Positions 55,627 to 64,000 of a stretch of 64,000 nt of DNA are shown piece after piece. Made by a program: the position numbers and the translations under genes. The notes under the pieces are model-generated. The model saw only the letters and a list, made by a program, of their open reading frames with translations. It was not told where the DNA came from and made no database searches. This DNA comes from Thiobacillus sp. (GTDB taxonomy: Bacteria > Pseudomonadota > Gammaproteobacteria > Burkholderiales > Thiobacillaceae): positions 1 to 64,000 of the forward strand of contig NZ_JADMKC010000006.1 in assembly GCF_018780105.1 (NCBI RefSeq). Reading direction: 5' to 3'. Within the stretch, counting starts at the first letter, position 1, and each line of letters begins with the position of its first letter.

Positions 55627-56016
55627 ATGGCAATAGCCCGCAAGCACCTGCACACGACACTCACTTCTTTCAACCCGCAGCTTCCATCCCACCCTGACAC
55701 CATCGATCTCGCCATGCTCGCGCTCAACGACCGCGGCGTCATCCAGCATTGCAGTCCCGATTGCGAACAGGTGTTCGGCTACCGCACCGACGAACTGGCC
55801 GGCCATCATGTGTCGACCCTGCTTCCCGAGCTGCATGGCACCGAACTGGTGATGGAAGACCGCATCAACGCCCGACTCGCCTTTCTTTGCCACTGCGCCA
55901 TCCCGTTTAAGGCGCGGCGGCGCGATGGCGCATATTTCAGAAGCGAACTGTTCATCAACCGCCTCAACCAGCAAAACGTCGTGGTGCTGGTGCGCAATCT
56001 CGAAGTGCGACGTTAA
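55627..56016 (+). CDS. Stand-alone PAS-domain protein
   Basis: A 129-aa protein made almost only of one PAS domain (LAMLALNDRGVIQHCSPDCEQVFGYRTDELAGHHVSTLLPELHG, residues 28-71, then the C-terminal sheet ending VVVLVRNLEVRR). It has no output domain. It may bind a ligand or sense redox for a partner protein. ACGGAGGA sits 5 bp before the ATG. It converges with glgP, 14 bp away. Confidence 0.8.
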   Translation: MAIARKHLHTTLTSFNPQLPSHPDTIDLAMLALNDRGVIQHCSPDCEQVFGYRTDELAGHHVSTLLPELHGTELVMEDRINARLAFLCHCAIPFKARRRDGAYFRSELFINRLNQQNVVVLVRNLEVRR

Positions 56017-56030
56017 TCAATCAGGGCGCA

Positions 56031-58520
56031 TCAGCCCCTGACCGGAACCGGCTGGACCCGCCAGATATCCTCGGCGTATTCGCGGATGGCGCGGTCCGAC
56101 GAAAAGCGACCGATGCGCGCGACGTTGAGGACGGACATCCGGGTCCACTGCTCGATATCGCGATAGCAGGTGTCCACCGTGTCCTGGCAATCCAGATAGG
56201 CGCGGTAATCGGCGCATACCAGATAGGGGTCCTCTCCGCGCAGCTTGCGGGTAAGCGGCGCGAACAGCTGCGGGTCGCCATGCGAGAAAAACCCGGCTTC
56301 GATCAGTTCGAGCGCATGCCGCAGCTCCGGGTCGCCTTCGATCATGCGACCGGGCTGATAGCCATCGCGCAGGCGTTCCTGCACCTGCGCGGCAGTGTGG
56401 CCGAACAGGAAAAAGTTTTCTTCTCCCACCGCTTCGCGGATCTCGACATTGGCGCCGTCCAGCGTGCCGATGGTAAGCGCGCCGTTCATCGAGAACTTCA
56501 TGTTGCCGGTGCCCGAGGCTTCCTTGCCGGCCGTTGAAATCTGTTCCGACAGGTCGGCCGCGGGATAGATCGTCTGGGCGTTCTTGACGTTGAAGTCGGG
56601 GATGAACACCACTTTCATTTTCTGGTTGACCTGCGGGTCGCGGTTGACTACCTCGGCCACGCAGTGGATCAGCTTGATGATCAGCTTGGCCATCTGGTAG
56701 CCGGGCGCGGCCTTGCCGCCAAAGATGAAGGTGCGCGGCACGATGTCCAGGTCGGCAACGCTTTTCAGGCGGCAATACAGGCTGATGATGTGCAGCACCT
56801 TGAGGTGCTGGCGCTTGTATTCGTGGAAGCGCTTGGCCTGGATGTCGAACAGCGAGGCGGGGTCGACCGCGATGCCGGTCGCCTGCGCCATGCTGGCGGC
56901 CAGCGCTTGTTTGGCGGCCAGCTTGACCTCGCGCCAGCGTGCGCGGAAGCCGGCATCGTCGGCATACGGTTCAAGCTGGCGCAGCGATTCGAGATTGCGC
57001 AGCCAGTCGCCGTCGAGGGTGTCCTCGATCAGGCGCGCCAGCGGCGGGTTGGCCAGCGCGATGAAACGGCGCGGCGTGACGCCATTGGTCTTGTTGCTGA
57101 TCTTGTCCGGCCACAGCGCATGGAAATCGCACAGCACGGTGCTTTTCAGCAATTCGGTGTGCAGCGTCGCCACGCCGTTGATGGCGAAGCTGCCGACGGC
57201 AGCGAGGTGCGCCATCCGCACTCGCGGCTCGGGGCCGGCGGAAATCAGCGACATGCGGGCGACGCGCGCTTCGTCGTCGAAGAAGCGCAGACGCACTTCG
57301 TCGAGAAAGCGGCGGTTGATTTCCTCGATGATTTCGAGATGGCGCGGCAGGATGCGGCGGAACAGTTCCAGCGGCCAGGTCTCCAGCGCTTCCGGCAACA
57401 GGGTGTGGTTGGTGTAGGCAAAACTCTGGCGGGTGATGTCCCACGCCGCCTCCCACGGCAGGGCGTGCTCGTCCACCAGCAGGCGCATCAGCTCGGGGAT
57501 CGCGATGGCGGGGTGGGTGTCGTTGAGCTGGGCGACGAATTTTTCCGCAAAGCGGCTCACGCTGCCGAGATCGCGCAGCGTCAGGCGAACCATGTCCTGC
57601 AGCGAACACGACACGAAGAAATACTGCTGCTTGAGGCGCAGTTCCTTGCCCGCTTCGGGGTCGTCGTTGGGATAGAGCACCTTGGTCAGGTTTTCCGCCG
57701 CCACCATCTCTTCCACCGCGCCGTAGTAATCGCCCAGGTTGAACGCCTGGAAGTCGAAGGAGTCGTGTGCTTCCGATTTCCACAGCCGCAGCAAATTCAC
57801 ATTGCTGACGCCGTAGCCGAGGATGGGCGTGTCGTAAGCCACGCCGTACACGGTGCTGTCCGACACCCAGCGCACCCGCAGGCGGTCCTGTTCGTCGCGC
57901 CAGGATTCGGTATGGCCGCCCAGCTTGACCGGATAGCGGCGCTGCCGCTTGGGCAGTTCCCACGGGTTGCCGTCGCGCAGCCAGGCATCGGTCACCTCCA
58001 CCTGCCAGCCGTCCTTGATGACCTGGTCGAACAGGCCGAACTCGTAGCGGATGCCGTAGCCGATGGCAGGAATTTCCAGCGTGGCCAGCGAGTCCAGGTA
58101 ACAGGCGGCGAGCCGGCCGAGGCCGCCGTTGCCGAGTCCCGGCTCCTGTTCCTGCTGCAGCAGGGTTTCCAGATCCAGCCCCATCCCGCGCAGGGCTTCG
58201 TCGAGGTTGTCGCGCAGGCCAAGGTTCAGGATGTTGTTGCCAAGATGCGGTCCCAGCAGAAACTCTGCCGAGAAATAGCACACCGTTCGGGCCGTGTTGC
58301 GCTTGTAGTTCTCGCCGGTCAGGATGAAGCGCTCCAGCATGCGGTCGCGCACGGTGTAGGCCAGTGCGGTATAGAAGTCAGCCGTGGTCGCTTTCTGGAA
58401 CGAGCGCCCGGTGAGGTAGAACAGGTTGTCGGTAAACGAACTGCTCAGCGCCTCAACGGAACGCGCGGCGCGCGTGTGGAGGGATCTTTCGGCAATGTTT
58501 GACATAAGCGGATGCGACAC
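56031..58520 (-). CDS. glgP: Glycogen/starch phosphorylase
   Basis: An 829-aa enzyme that releases glucose-1-phosphate from alpha-glucans. It has the family blocks VCYFSAEFLLGPHLGNNI (about 80-97), GNGGLGRLAACYLDS (about 131-145) and the PLP site EASGTGNMKFSMNGALTIGTLDGANVE (about 664-690, with the Schiff-base Lys in NMKF). The N terminus is GTG at 58520 with GGAG close upstream; an ATG five codons later is possible. It faces away from the pyruvate-kinase-like gene, so the two may share a control region. Confidence 0.95.
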   Translation of the reverse strand: MSHPLMSNIAERSLHTRAARSVEALSSSFTDNLFYLTGRSFQKATTADFYTALAYTVRDRMLERFILTGENYKRNTARTVCYFSAEFLLGPHLGNNILNLGLRDNLDEALRGMGLDLETLLQQEQEPGLGNGGLGRLAACYLDSLATLEIPAIGYGIRYEFGLFDQVIKDGWQVEVTDAWLRDGNPWELPKRQRRYPVKLGGHTESWRDEQDRLRVRWVSDSTVYGVAYDTPILGYGVSNVNLLRLWKSEAHDSFDFQAFNLGDYYGAVEEMVAAENLTKVLYPNDDPEAGKELRLKQQYFFVSCSLQDMVRLTLRDLGSVSRFAEKFVAQLNDTHPAIAIPELMRLLVDEHALPWEAAWDITRQSFAYTNHTLLPEALETWPLELFRRILPRHLEIIEEINRRFLDEVRLRFFDDEARVARMSLISAGPEPRVRMAHLAAVGSFAINGVATLHTELLKSTVLCDFHALWPDKISNKTNGVTPRRFIALANPPLARLIEDTLDGDWLRNLESLRQLEPYADDAGFRARWREVKLAAKQALAASMAQATGIAVDPASLFDIQAKRFHEYKRQHLKVLHIISLYCRLKSVADLDIVPRTFIFGGKAAPGYQMAKLIIKLIHCVAEVVNRDPQVNQKMKVVFIPDFNVKNAQTIYPAADLSEQISTAGKEASGTGNMKFSMNGALTIGTLDGANVEIREAVGEENFFLFGHTAAQVQERLRDGYQPGRMIEGDPELRHALELIEAGFFSHGDPQLFAPLTRKLRGEDPYLVCADYRAYLDCQDTVDTCYRDIEQWTRMSVLNVARIGRFSSDRAIREYAEDIWRVQPVPVRG

Positions 58521-58706
58521 GTCTCCAGGTTTGGCCTCGCCAAAATCGCGATTTCGGCTGCCACTTCAGGTTTTCATTGTTCGCTGCCAAGGTGACAAAA
58601 TCAATTCAGCCGTCTTGCATGGGCGGTGCTCGCCCGGGTTTGGGCGACTGTCATGTCAGGTTCACACTGGCACCGCAGAATAATAGATCGATTCGAGAGC
58701 CTATTT

Positions 58707-60635
58707 GTGACCCGGAAAACTTCCACTGGCAGTACGCATTCGGGCGAAAGCGAGATCGCGCTTGCCCTCGCGGAACTCGCGGCGATCCGGGCGGACATGG
58801 TCTCCGACCTTGCGCTGTCGCAGCCGCATCTTGAGCGGATCCACCCCAATTACCTGCATAGCGCGCGCAACCTGCTGCATTACCTGAGCCTGCGCCGGCG
58901 CGACCTGCGTCCCCTGCAGTTGCGGCTGGCGGCGCTCGGCCTGTCGTCGCTCGGCCGGGCCGAAGCGCATGTGCTGGCCACGGTCGACGAGGTGCTGAGC
59001 GTGCTGAACCGGCTCGATCAGCGCGCCTGCCCGGCAGTGGGCAAGGAGACCGAGGTCATTGACTTCTCCCACGGCGAACGCCTGCTCGCCGATCACACCA
59101 ACGCCCTGCTGGGCGAAGCGGATGCCGGGCGCAAGGTGCGCATCATGGTCACCATGCCGAGCGAAGCGGCGGACGACTACCTGCTCGTCCATACCCTGCT
59201 GCAACAGGGCATGGACTGCATGCGCATCAACTGCGCGCATGACGACACCACCGCCTGGGCGCGGATGATCGCCCATTTGCGGCAGGCCGAGCAGTCGCTG
59301 GGCCGATCCTGCCGCGTGGTGATGGACCTGGCCGGGCCGAAGCTGCGTACCGGACCGCTGGAACCGGGTCCGGCGGTGGTGCGGATCCACCCTGTGCGCG
59401 ATGTCTATGGACGGGTGAGCGCGCCCGCGCGGGTCTGGCTGAGCGCCGATCCCGTGCTGTACGCGCCGCCGACCCCGGCCAGTGCCTGCCTGCCGGTGTC
59501 GGCGGCGTGGCTGGCGCAGCTGCAGGTCGGCGAGGGGCTGAGCTTCATCGATGCGCGCGGCGCGAAGCGGGGGCTCAAGATCGTCGATGTGACCGCAGAC
59601 GGTTGCTGGGCCGAGACGGGCAAAACGGCCTATTTCGTCCCCGGCACTGTCCTGCTGCGTGAGCAGGCACGCTCCCGCCATGGCAAAGACCAGCCGGACA
59701 TGCATGAATGCAGCATTGGTGATTTGCCGGCCGGCGAGACCGTCATTTCCCTGCAACAGAGCGATCTGCTCATCCTCACCCGCGATCTCGAGCCGGGGCG
59801 CGCGGCGACGTACGACAGCGCAGGCCATCTGCTTACGCCCGCCACCATCGGCTGCAGCATTCCGCAGGTGTTCGACGACGTGCAGGCCGGGCAGCCGATC
59901 TGGTTCGACGACGGCAAGATCGGCGGCGTGGTCGAAAAGATCGAGGCGGAACGGGTGCGCGTGCGCATCACCCAGGACCACCTGAACCCGGTCAAGCTGC
60001 GCGCCGACAAGGGCATCAACCTGCCAGAAAGCAAGCTGCAGCTGGCCGCGATGAGTGACAAGGACATCGAAGACCTCGCCTTCGTGGCGCAGCACGCCGA
60101 CATCGTCGAGCTGTCCTTCGCCAACTGCGGCCAGGACGTCGAATCACTGCAGCAGCGGCTGCAGGCGTTGGGGGGCAATCAGCCTGCCATTGTGCTGAAA
60201 ATCGAAACCCGGCGCGGCTTCGAGAACCTGCCCGACATGCTGTTGACCGCCATGCGCGCGCCGAGCTGCGGGGTAATGATTGCGCGCGGCGACCTGGCGG
60301 TGGAGTGTGGCTTCGAGCGCCTGGCCGAAGTGCAGGAAGAAATCCTCTGGATTTGCGAAGCAGCGCATGTGCCCGTCATCTGGGCGACCCAGGTGCTGGA
60401 AACCCTGGCGCGGGAAGGCCAGCCTTCACGCGCCGAAATCACCGATGCCGCGATGGGGCGCCGCGCCGAATGCGTGATGCTCAACAAGGGCCCTTACATT
60501 GTCAGCGCGGTGCGGGTGCTGGACGACATCCTGCGGCGGATGCAGGCGCACCAGGCCAAAAAGAGCGCCATGCTGCGTGAACTGCACTTGGCGCATGGGC
60601 TGCCAGGGCTCGATACGGCTGCCGGATTCGATTGA
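58707..60635 (+). CDS. Divergent pyruvate-kinase-like protein with extra N-terminal domain
   Basis: About 642 aa. A helical N-terminal region of roughly 110 residues precedes a pyruvate kinase barrel: RIMVTMPSEAADDYLLVHTLLQQGMDCMRINCAHDD, VVMDLAGPKLRTG, IVLKIETRRGFENLPDM, GVMIARGDLAVECGFERLAEVQ and PVIWATQVLETLAREGQPSRAEITDAAMGRRAECVMLN. The last block lacks the usual SGETA after VMLN (it reads KGPYIV). The insert between the two barrel halves is longer than the normal B domain, and the C-terminal regulatory domain is missing. The start is uncertain: GTG 58707 (GAGAG upstream) is taken; GTG 58626 and ATG 58653 are in frame. Activity is unproven. Confidence 0.8.
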   Translation: MTRKTSTGSTHSGESEIALALAELAAIRADMVSDLALSQPHLERIHPNYLHSARNLLHYLSLRRRDLRPLQLRLAALGLSSLGRAEAHVLATVDEVLSVLNRLDQRACPAVGKETEVIDFSHGERLLADHTNALLGEADAGRKVRIMVTMPSEAADDYLLVHTLLQQGMDCMRINCAHDDTTAWARMIAHLRQAEQSLGRSCRVVMDLAGPKLRTGPLEPGPAVVRIHPVRDVYGRVSAPARVWLSADPVLYAPPTPASACLPVSAAWLAQLQVGEGLSFIDARGAKRGLKIVDVTADGCWAETGKTAYFVPGTVLLREQARSRHGKDQPDMHECSIGDLPAGETVISLQQSDLLILTRDLEPGRAATYDSAGHLLTPATIGCSIPQVFDDVQAGQPIWFDDGKIGGVVEKIEAERVRVRITQDHLNPVKLRADKGINLPESKLQLAAMSDKDIEDLAFVAQHADIVELSFANCGQDVESLQQRLQALGGNQPAIVLKIETRRGFENLPDMLLTAMRAPSCGVMIARGDLAVECGFERLAEVQEEILWICEAAHVPVIWATQVLETLAREGQPSRAEITDAAMGRRAECVMLNKGPYIVSAVRVLDDILRRMQAHQAKKSAMLRELHLAHGLPGLDTAAGFD

Positions 60636-60656
60636 TCAGGGCAGGGTAGGGCAGGC

Positions 60657-62096
60657 TCAGCGTGCCTGGGCGATTTGCGCGCGCAGGCTGTCCAGCGCCT
60701 CGGGCTCGCTGCGAACACGGAAAATCGCGCCTTCATCGTCGGCACGCTCTTCCAGCACTTCGCAGCGCGCGAAAATTTCCCCGCGCAGTTGTTGCGCCGA
60801 CCACGGCAGATACAGCTCGGCCTCGGCCAGATCCTTCTGAAAAAATGCCACGATCGCCTGGTGCAGGCGCGCGACGTCTTCGGGGCGGCGCGCGCTCATC
60901 ACGATGCAGCCGGGGTATTCGGCGCGCAGCGCGGCTTCGCGTTCGGCCCGCGCCTCGGCGCGCTTTGAATCCGGCGCCGCGGCATCGCCGACGTGGTCGA
61001 TCTTGTTGAATATGCGCAGGCGCGGCACGTCCTGCGCTTCAATCTCGTTCAACACGTGTTCGGTGGTTTCGATCTGCCGTACAAACCCCGGGTCGCTGGC
61101 GTCGATGACGTGCAGCAGCAGCGAGGCATCCAGCGCTTCTTCGAGCGTGGACTTGAACGACGCGACCAGCCCGTGCGGCAAGTTTTTAATAAAACCAACC
61201 GTATCGCTGACCAGCACGCGCGGGATGCTCTCGGGGTACAGCGTGCGCACGGTGGTGTCGAGCGTGGCGAACAGCTTGTTGGCGACCAGCACCTCGCTGC
61301 CCGTGAGCGCACGCATCAGGGTGGACTTTCCCGCGTTGGTGTAGCCGACCAGCGCCACGCTGGCGAGCCCCTGGTGCGCCTGTCGCCGGGCGCGCTGCGT
61401 CTTGCGGTCGGCGTCCATCGCCGCGATTTCCTTCTGCAGTTCGGCAATGCGGTCGCGGATCTTGCGCTTGTCCAGTTCGGTATGCGACTCGCCGGCGCCG
61501 CGTCCGCCGACGCCGCTGCGCTGGCGTCCCTGCGGCCCGGCGAGCTTGGCCGCTTCGCGCAGGCGCGGTGCCAGATAACCGAGGCGCGCGATTTCCACCT
61601 GCGCACGCGCGGCGGGGGAACGCGCGTTGCGGTGGAAAATTTCGAGAATCACCATGGTGCGATCCATCACCTGGCAGCCGACTTCCTTTTCGAGGTGGCG
61701 CGCCTGCGACGGCGAGATTTCGTGGTCGACGAAAATGGCGTCGATCGGATCGGGCGAGACCGCATCGGCTTCGTCGTCCAGGCCTTCGACGAAATTGGAC
61801 AGGCGGTGCAGGGGGTTCTGCGGTTCAGCGCCAGATCCGGTTTCGTCGCCGGTTTCGGCGTCCGTTTCGCCGCTGACGTAGTGGCGGATCTCCTGCCGCT
61901 TGCCCACACCCAGATACGCCGTCGAGTCGAAGCCGGCGCGTTTCTGGGTGAAGGTGCGGGTGACCGTGAAGCCCAGCGTCTTGGCCAGTTCGCGCAGTTC
62001 GGTCAGCGAGGCCTCGAACTCGACGTCGCTCACCCCCGGCAGTTGCACCGACGCCACGATGGCGTACTGGGGTTTTTCTTTGACTTCTTTTTGCAT
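60657..62096 (-). CDS. hflX: Ribosome-associated GTPase HflX
   Basis: A 479-aa GTPase that binds and can split ribosomes under stress. The N-terminal HflX domain ends in the glycine-rich GPQGRQRSGVGGRGAGESHTELD linker. The G domain has G1 GYTNAGKST (about 264-272), G3 DTVGF and G4 NKID. An acidic insert of about 40 residues (SGETDAETGDETGSGAEP...DDEADAVSPDP) interrupts the N-terminal domain near residues 88-128 and is not in the E. coli protein. It is not next to hfq here. Confidence 0.94.
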   Translation of the reverse strand: MQKEVKEKPQYAIVASVQLPGVSDVEFEASLTELRELAKTLGFTVTRTFTQKRAGFDSTAYLGVGKRQEIRHYVSGETDAETGDETGSGAEPQNPLHRLSNFVEGLDDEADAVSPDPIDAIFVDHEISPSQARHLEKEVGCQVMDRTMVILEIFHRNARSPAARAQVEIARLGYLAPRLREAAKLAGPQGRQRSGVGGRGAGESHTELDKRKIRDRIAELQKEIAAMDADRKTQRARRQAHQGLASVALVGYTNAGKSTLMRALTGSEVLVANKLFATLDTTVRTLYPESIPRVLVSDTVGFIKNLPHGLVASFKSTLEEALDASLLLHVIDASDPGFVRQIETTEHVLNEIEAQDVPRLRIFNKIDHVGDAAAPDSKRAEARAEREAALRAEYPGCIVMSARRPEDVARLHQAIVAFFQKDLAEAELYLPWSAQQLRGEIFARCEVLEERADDEGAIFRVRSEPEALDSLRAQIAQAR

Positions 62097-62206
62097 GCGG
62101 CGTGGGCTTCTGTTGAATGAGCGAGCCCGACATTATCCGCCAATGCGGACGCTTGAAGGATGGGTACCGCGGGTGCCAGCAATGCTGCGTGGCTGCTCGA
62201 TCGACA

Positions 62207-63205
62207 CTAGCCGCCCGTCATCGACATGAAGCGCAGCACTTTGTGTGGCGCTTCACGGAATTCGTGGCGTTCGGGCTTGAGGTTGATGGCGTCGATGATC
62301 GCCGTTTCCAGCTCGGCATCGCTGCAACCGTCGCGCAGCAGCGGACGGAATTCGAATTTCTCTTCCTGACCTAGACACATGTAGGCGGTGCCGTCGACCG
62401 CGATGCGGATGCGGTTGCAGGTTTCGCAGAAATGCTGCGAGATCGGGGTGATGAAGCCGACGTTGAAACGGCCGTCGGCGGTGCCGAGATAGCGTGCCGG
62501 GCCGGCGCCGGGCAGGGTGGTTTCGATCAGGTTGAATTGCTTGCGCAGGCGCTCTTTCACCGGCTGCAGATCGAGGAATTCGGCGTTGCGGCCGGTGCTG
62601 CCCATCGGCATCGCCTCGATCAGCCGCAACACGAAGCCGCGCTCGATGCAGAAGGCGACCATCTCGTCGATTTCGTCGTCGTTGGTGCCGGCGAGCGCCA
62701 CCATGTTGAGCTTGATCGGCGCAAAGCCCGCATCCTGCGCGGCTGCGAGCCCGGCCATCACTTTGGCCAGCACATCGCGGCCGTTGATCTGTTCCACCCG
62801 CGCCTGCTGCAGCGAATCGAGGCTGACATTGAGCCGCGTGACGCCCGCGGCCTTGAGCGCCTGCGCGTGCTTGTCGAGCTGGGTGGCGTTGGTGGACAGC
62901 GACAGATCGTCGATGCCGGGCAGGGCAGAGATGCGCCCCGCCAGCCCGGCAATATCGCGCCTCAGCAGCGGTTCGCCACCGGTGAGCCGGATGTGGCTGA
63001 CGCCGAGCCGCGCGAATGCACCGATCAGGCGTTCGATTTCGTCGAACGTCAGCCAGTGTTCGGGTTCTTCAAAGCCCTTGAAACCTTCCGGCATGCAATA
63101 GCTGCAGCGCAGGTCGCAGCGGTCCGTCACCGACAGCCGCACATAGTCGATGCGGCGGCCGAACTGGTCGATGAGGCCGCGCGGATCGGCGAAGGGAGCG
63201 TTCAT
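62207..63205 (-). CDS. moaA: GTP 3',8-cyclase MoaA
   Basis: A 332-aa radical-SAM enzyme for the first step of molybdenum cofactor synthesis. The N-terminal cluster motif is CDLRCSYC (C-x3-C-x2-C). The C-terminal cluster is C-x2-C then C 13 residues on (HFCETCNRIRIAVDGTAYMCLG). The chain ends in SMTGG, with the terminal Gly-Gly needed for activity. It diverges from mobB with 75 bp between them; the AT-rich TTATATATGG there may hold promoters for either side. Confidence 0.96.
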   Translation of the reverse strand: MNAPFADPRGLIDQFGRRIDYVRLSVTDRCDLRCSYCMPEGFKGFEEPEHWLTFDEIERLIGAFARLGVSHIRLTGGEPLLRRDIAGLAGRISALPGIDDLSLSTNATQLDKHAQALKAAGVTRLNVSLDSLQQARVEQINGRDVLAKVMAGLAAAQDAGFAPIKLNMVALAGTNDDEIDEMVAFCIERGFVLRLIEAMPMGSTGRNAEFLDLQPVKERLRKQFNLIETTLPGAGPARYLGTADGRFNVGFITPISQHFCETCNRIRIAVDGTAYMCLGQEEKFEFRPLLRDGCSDAELETAIIDAINLKPERHEFREAPHKVLRFMSMTGG

Positions 63206-63280
63206 TTAGACAGGGCTGGCTGGCGGGATTAGGTTATATATGGAAAAATATAGCCTGATTCGGTAGCTCTGACAACGCAT

Positions 63281-63781
63281 ATGAAAATATTCGGCATCGC
63301 AGGCTTCAGCGGCAGCGGCAAGACCACGCTGATCGAGCGCGTGTTGCCGCAATTGACTGCGCGCGGCCTGCGGGTGGCGGTGATCAAACACACTCACCAC
63401 GACTTCGACATCGACCGCCCCGGCAAGGACAGCTGGCGCGCACGCGAAGCCGGGGCAGCGGCGGTGCTGCTGTCGTCCGACCACCGCACCGCGCTGCTGA
63501 CCGAGCACCGTGATGCACCGCCCTCACTGGCCAGTTTGCTGGCGCAGTTGCCGCCGTGCGATCTGGTGCTGGTGGAAGGCTACAAGCGCGAGCCGATCCC
63601 CAAGCTGGAAGTGCACCGTGCCGCGACCGGCAAGCCCTGGCTCTATCCGGACGATCCGCATGTGCTGGCGGTGGCGTCGGATGTCGAACCCGGCTCGGAA
63701 ATTCCCCGCATCGATCTCGATGCCATTTCACTCATCACCGACTTTATCCAGACCCATGCTCTCAGCTACCCAACTGCTTGA
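63281..63781 (+). CDS. mobB: Molybdopterin-guanine dinucleotide biosynthesis adaptor MobB
   Basis: A 166-aa P-loop protein that binds GTP and assists MobA in attaching GMP to molybdopterin. Walker A is [18 protein letters not shown] (residues 7-24). VAVIKHTHHDFDIDRPGKDSWRAREAGA and LVLVEGYKREPIPKLEVHR are the other family blocks. The start ATG at 63281 has no strong ribosome-binding site. Its 3' end overlaps moeA by 26 bp. Confidence 0.94.
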   Translation: MKIFGIAGFSGSGKTTLIERVLPQLTARGLRVAVIKHTHHDFDIDRPGKDSWRAREAGAAAVLLSSDHRTALLTEHRDAPPSLASLLAQLPPCDLVLVEGYKREPIPKLEVHRAATGKPWLYPDDPHVLAVASDVEPGSEIPRIDLDAISLITDFIQTHALSYPTA

Positions 63782-64000
63782 TTCCCTGCTCGAACGCGCG
63801 CGCCCTCTGAGCGAAAGCGAAACCGTCGCGGTGACTGCCGGGCTCGGCCGCGTGCTCGCTGCGCCGCAAGTCTCCGCGATCACCGTGCCGCCGCTCGACA
63901 ACAGCGCAATGGATGGCTACGCCGTGCGCATGGTCGACATGACGGCGGCAGGCGTCCGGCTGCCGGTGTCGCAGCGCATCCAGGCCGGCACGATGGGCGC
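63756..64000 (+). CDS. moeA: Molybdopterin molybdotransferase MoeA (3' truncated by window edge)
   Basis: The first 81 codons of MoeA, which inserts molybdate into adenylylated molybdopterin. The start ATG 63756 lies inside the end of mobB. The N-terminal helix (LLDSLLERARPLSESETVAV) leads to the family motif VPPLDNSAMDGYAVR (about residues 44-58). The frame is open to base 64000. Together with moaA and mobB it forms a molybdenum cofactor group. Confidence 0.95.
   Translation, partial: MLSATQLLDSLLERARPLSESETVAVTAGLGRVLAAPQVSAITVPPLDNSAMDGYAVRMVDMTAAGVRLPVSQRIQAGTMG

Noticed and set aside
56664-58502. A 612-codon plus-strand frame opposite glgP
   Set aside because: Low-complexity shadow of a GC-rich gene. 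glgP motifs on the other strand are complete and colinear.

Overview
The window is about 64 kb of a GC-rich chromosome from a nitrogen-fixing betaproteobacterium. Three things point there: the gene orders tig-clpP-clpX-lon-hupB-tRNA-Val-tRNA-Asp-ppiD and smpB/ratA/rnfH, the HpnC/D/E squalene route, and a compact nif cluster with plant-type and FdxB ferredoxins. A Nitrosomonadales or Rhodocyclales relative is my best guess, by inference only. No CRISPR array, prophage or intact insertion sequence was seen.

Region 1 (1-11600) is a nitrogen-fixation and molybdenum block: the 3' part of nifD, then nifK, a [2Fe-2S] ferredoxin gene, nifE, nifN, nifX, a NifX-associated gene, a DUF683 gene, fdxB, an unusually long nifQ, and modABC. 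A 269-bp foldback element with perfect 23-bp terminal inverted repeats sits inside the nif operon. Molybdate uptake (ModABC), Mo delivery (NifQ) and FeMo-cofactor assembly (NifE/N/X) lie side by side. At the far right end are moaA, mobB and the start of moeA, which make the other molybdenum cofactor.

Region 2 (11600-16650, minus strand) is hpnC-hpnD-hpnE (squalene for hopanoids), an SDR gene and a membrane Ser/Thr kinase. Region 3 (16690-27810) holds protein quality control and stress genes: tRNA-Leu, tig, clpP, clpX, lon (with a candidate heat-shock promoter), hupB, two tRNAs, a PpiD-like chaperone and relA. Region 4 (27860-38860) is housekeeping: a DyP peroxidase, tRNA 2-selenouridine synthase, a 59-codon small gene, smpB, ratA, rnfH, two small envelope proteins, guaB, guaA and two flavoproteins.

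Region 5 (38800-42600) has an OmpR/EnvZ-like pair transcribed away from three small secreted proteins, one of them frameshifted. Region 6 (42640-49600) is an arsenic island: arsR with an operator over its own start codon, an ArsI-like protein, three LMW-phosphatase-type arsenate reductase homologues, ACR3, a COG0701 permease, a small CMD-like protein, a thioredoxin-like protein, a C-terminal-haem cytochrome and an altered metallo-beta-lactamase-fold protein. Four proteins of this island end in cysteine-rich tails.

Region 7 (49700-64000) has a methyltransferase gene with metK, cytochrome b561 facing a second two-component system, a PAS protein, glycogen phosphorylase facing a divergent pyruvate-kinase-like gene, hflX, and the moaA/mobB/moeA group.

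The observations I would follow first are the NifQ fusion, the Cys-tailed arsenic proteins with a probably leaderless arsR, degenerate 7-bp repeat arrays that form inverted pairs between operon genes, the foldback element in the nif operon, and the pyruvate-kinase-like protein with an extra N-terminal domain.
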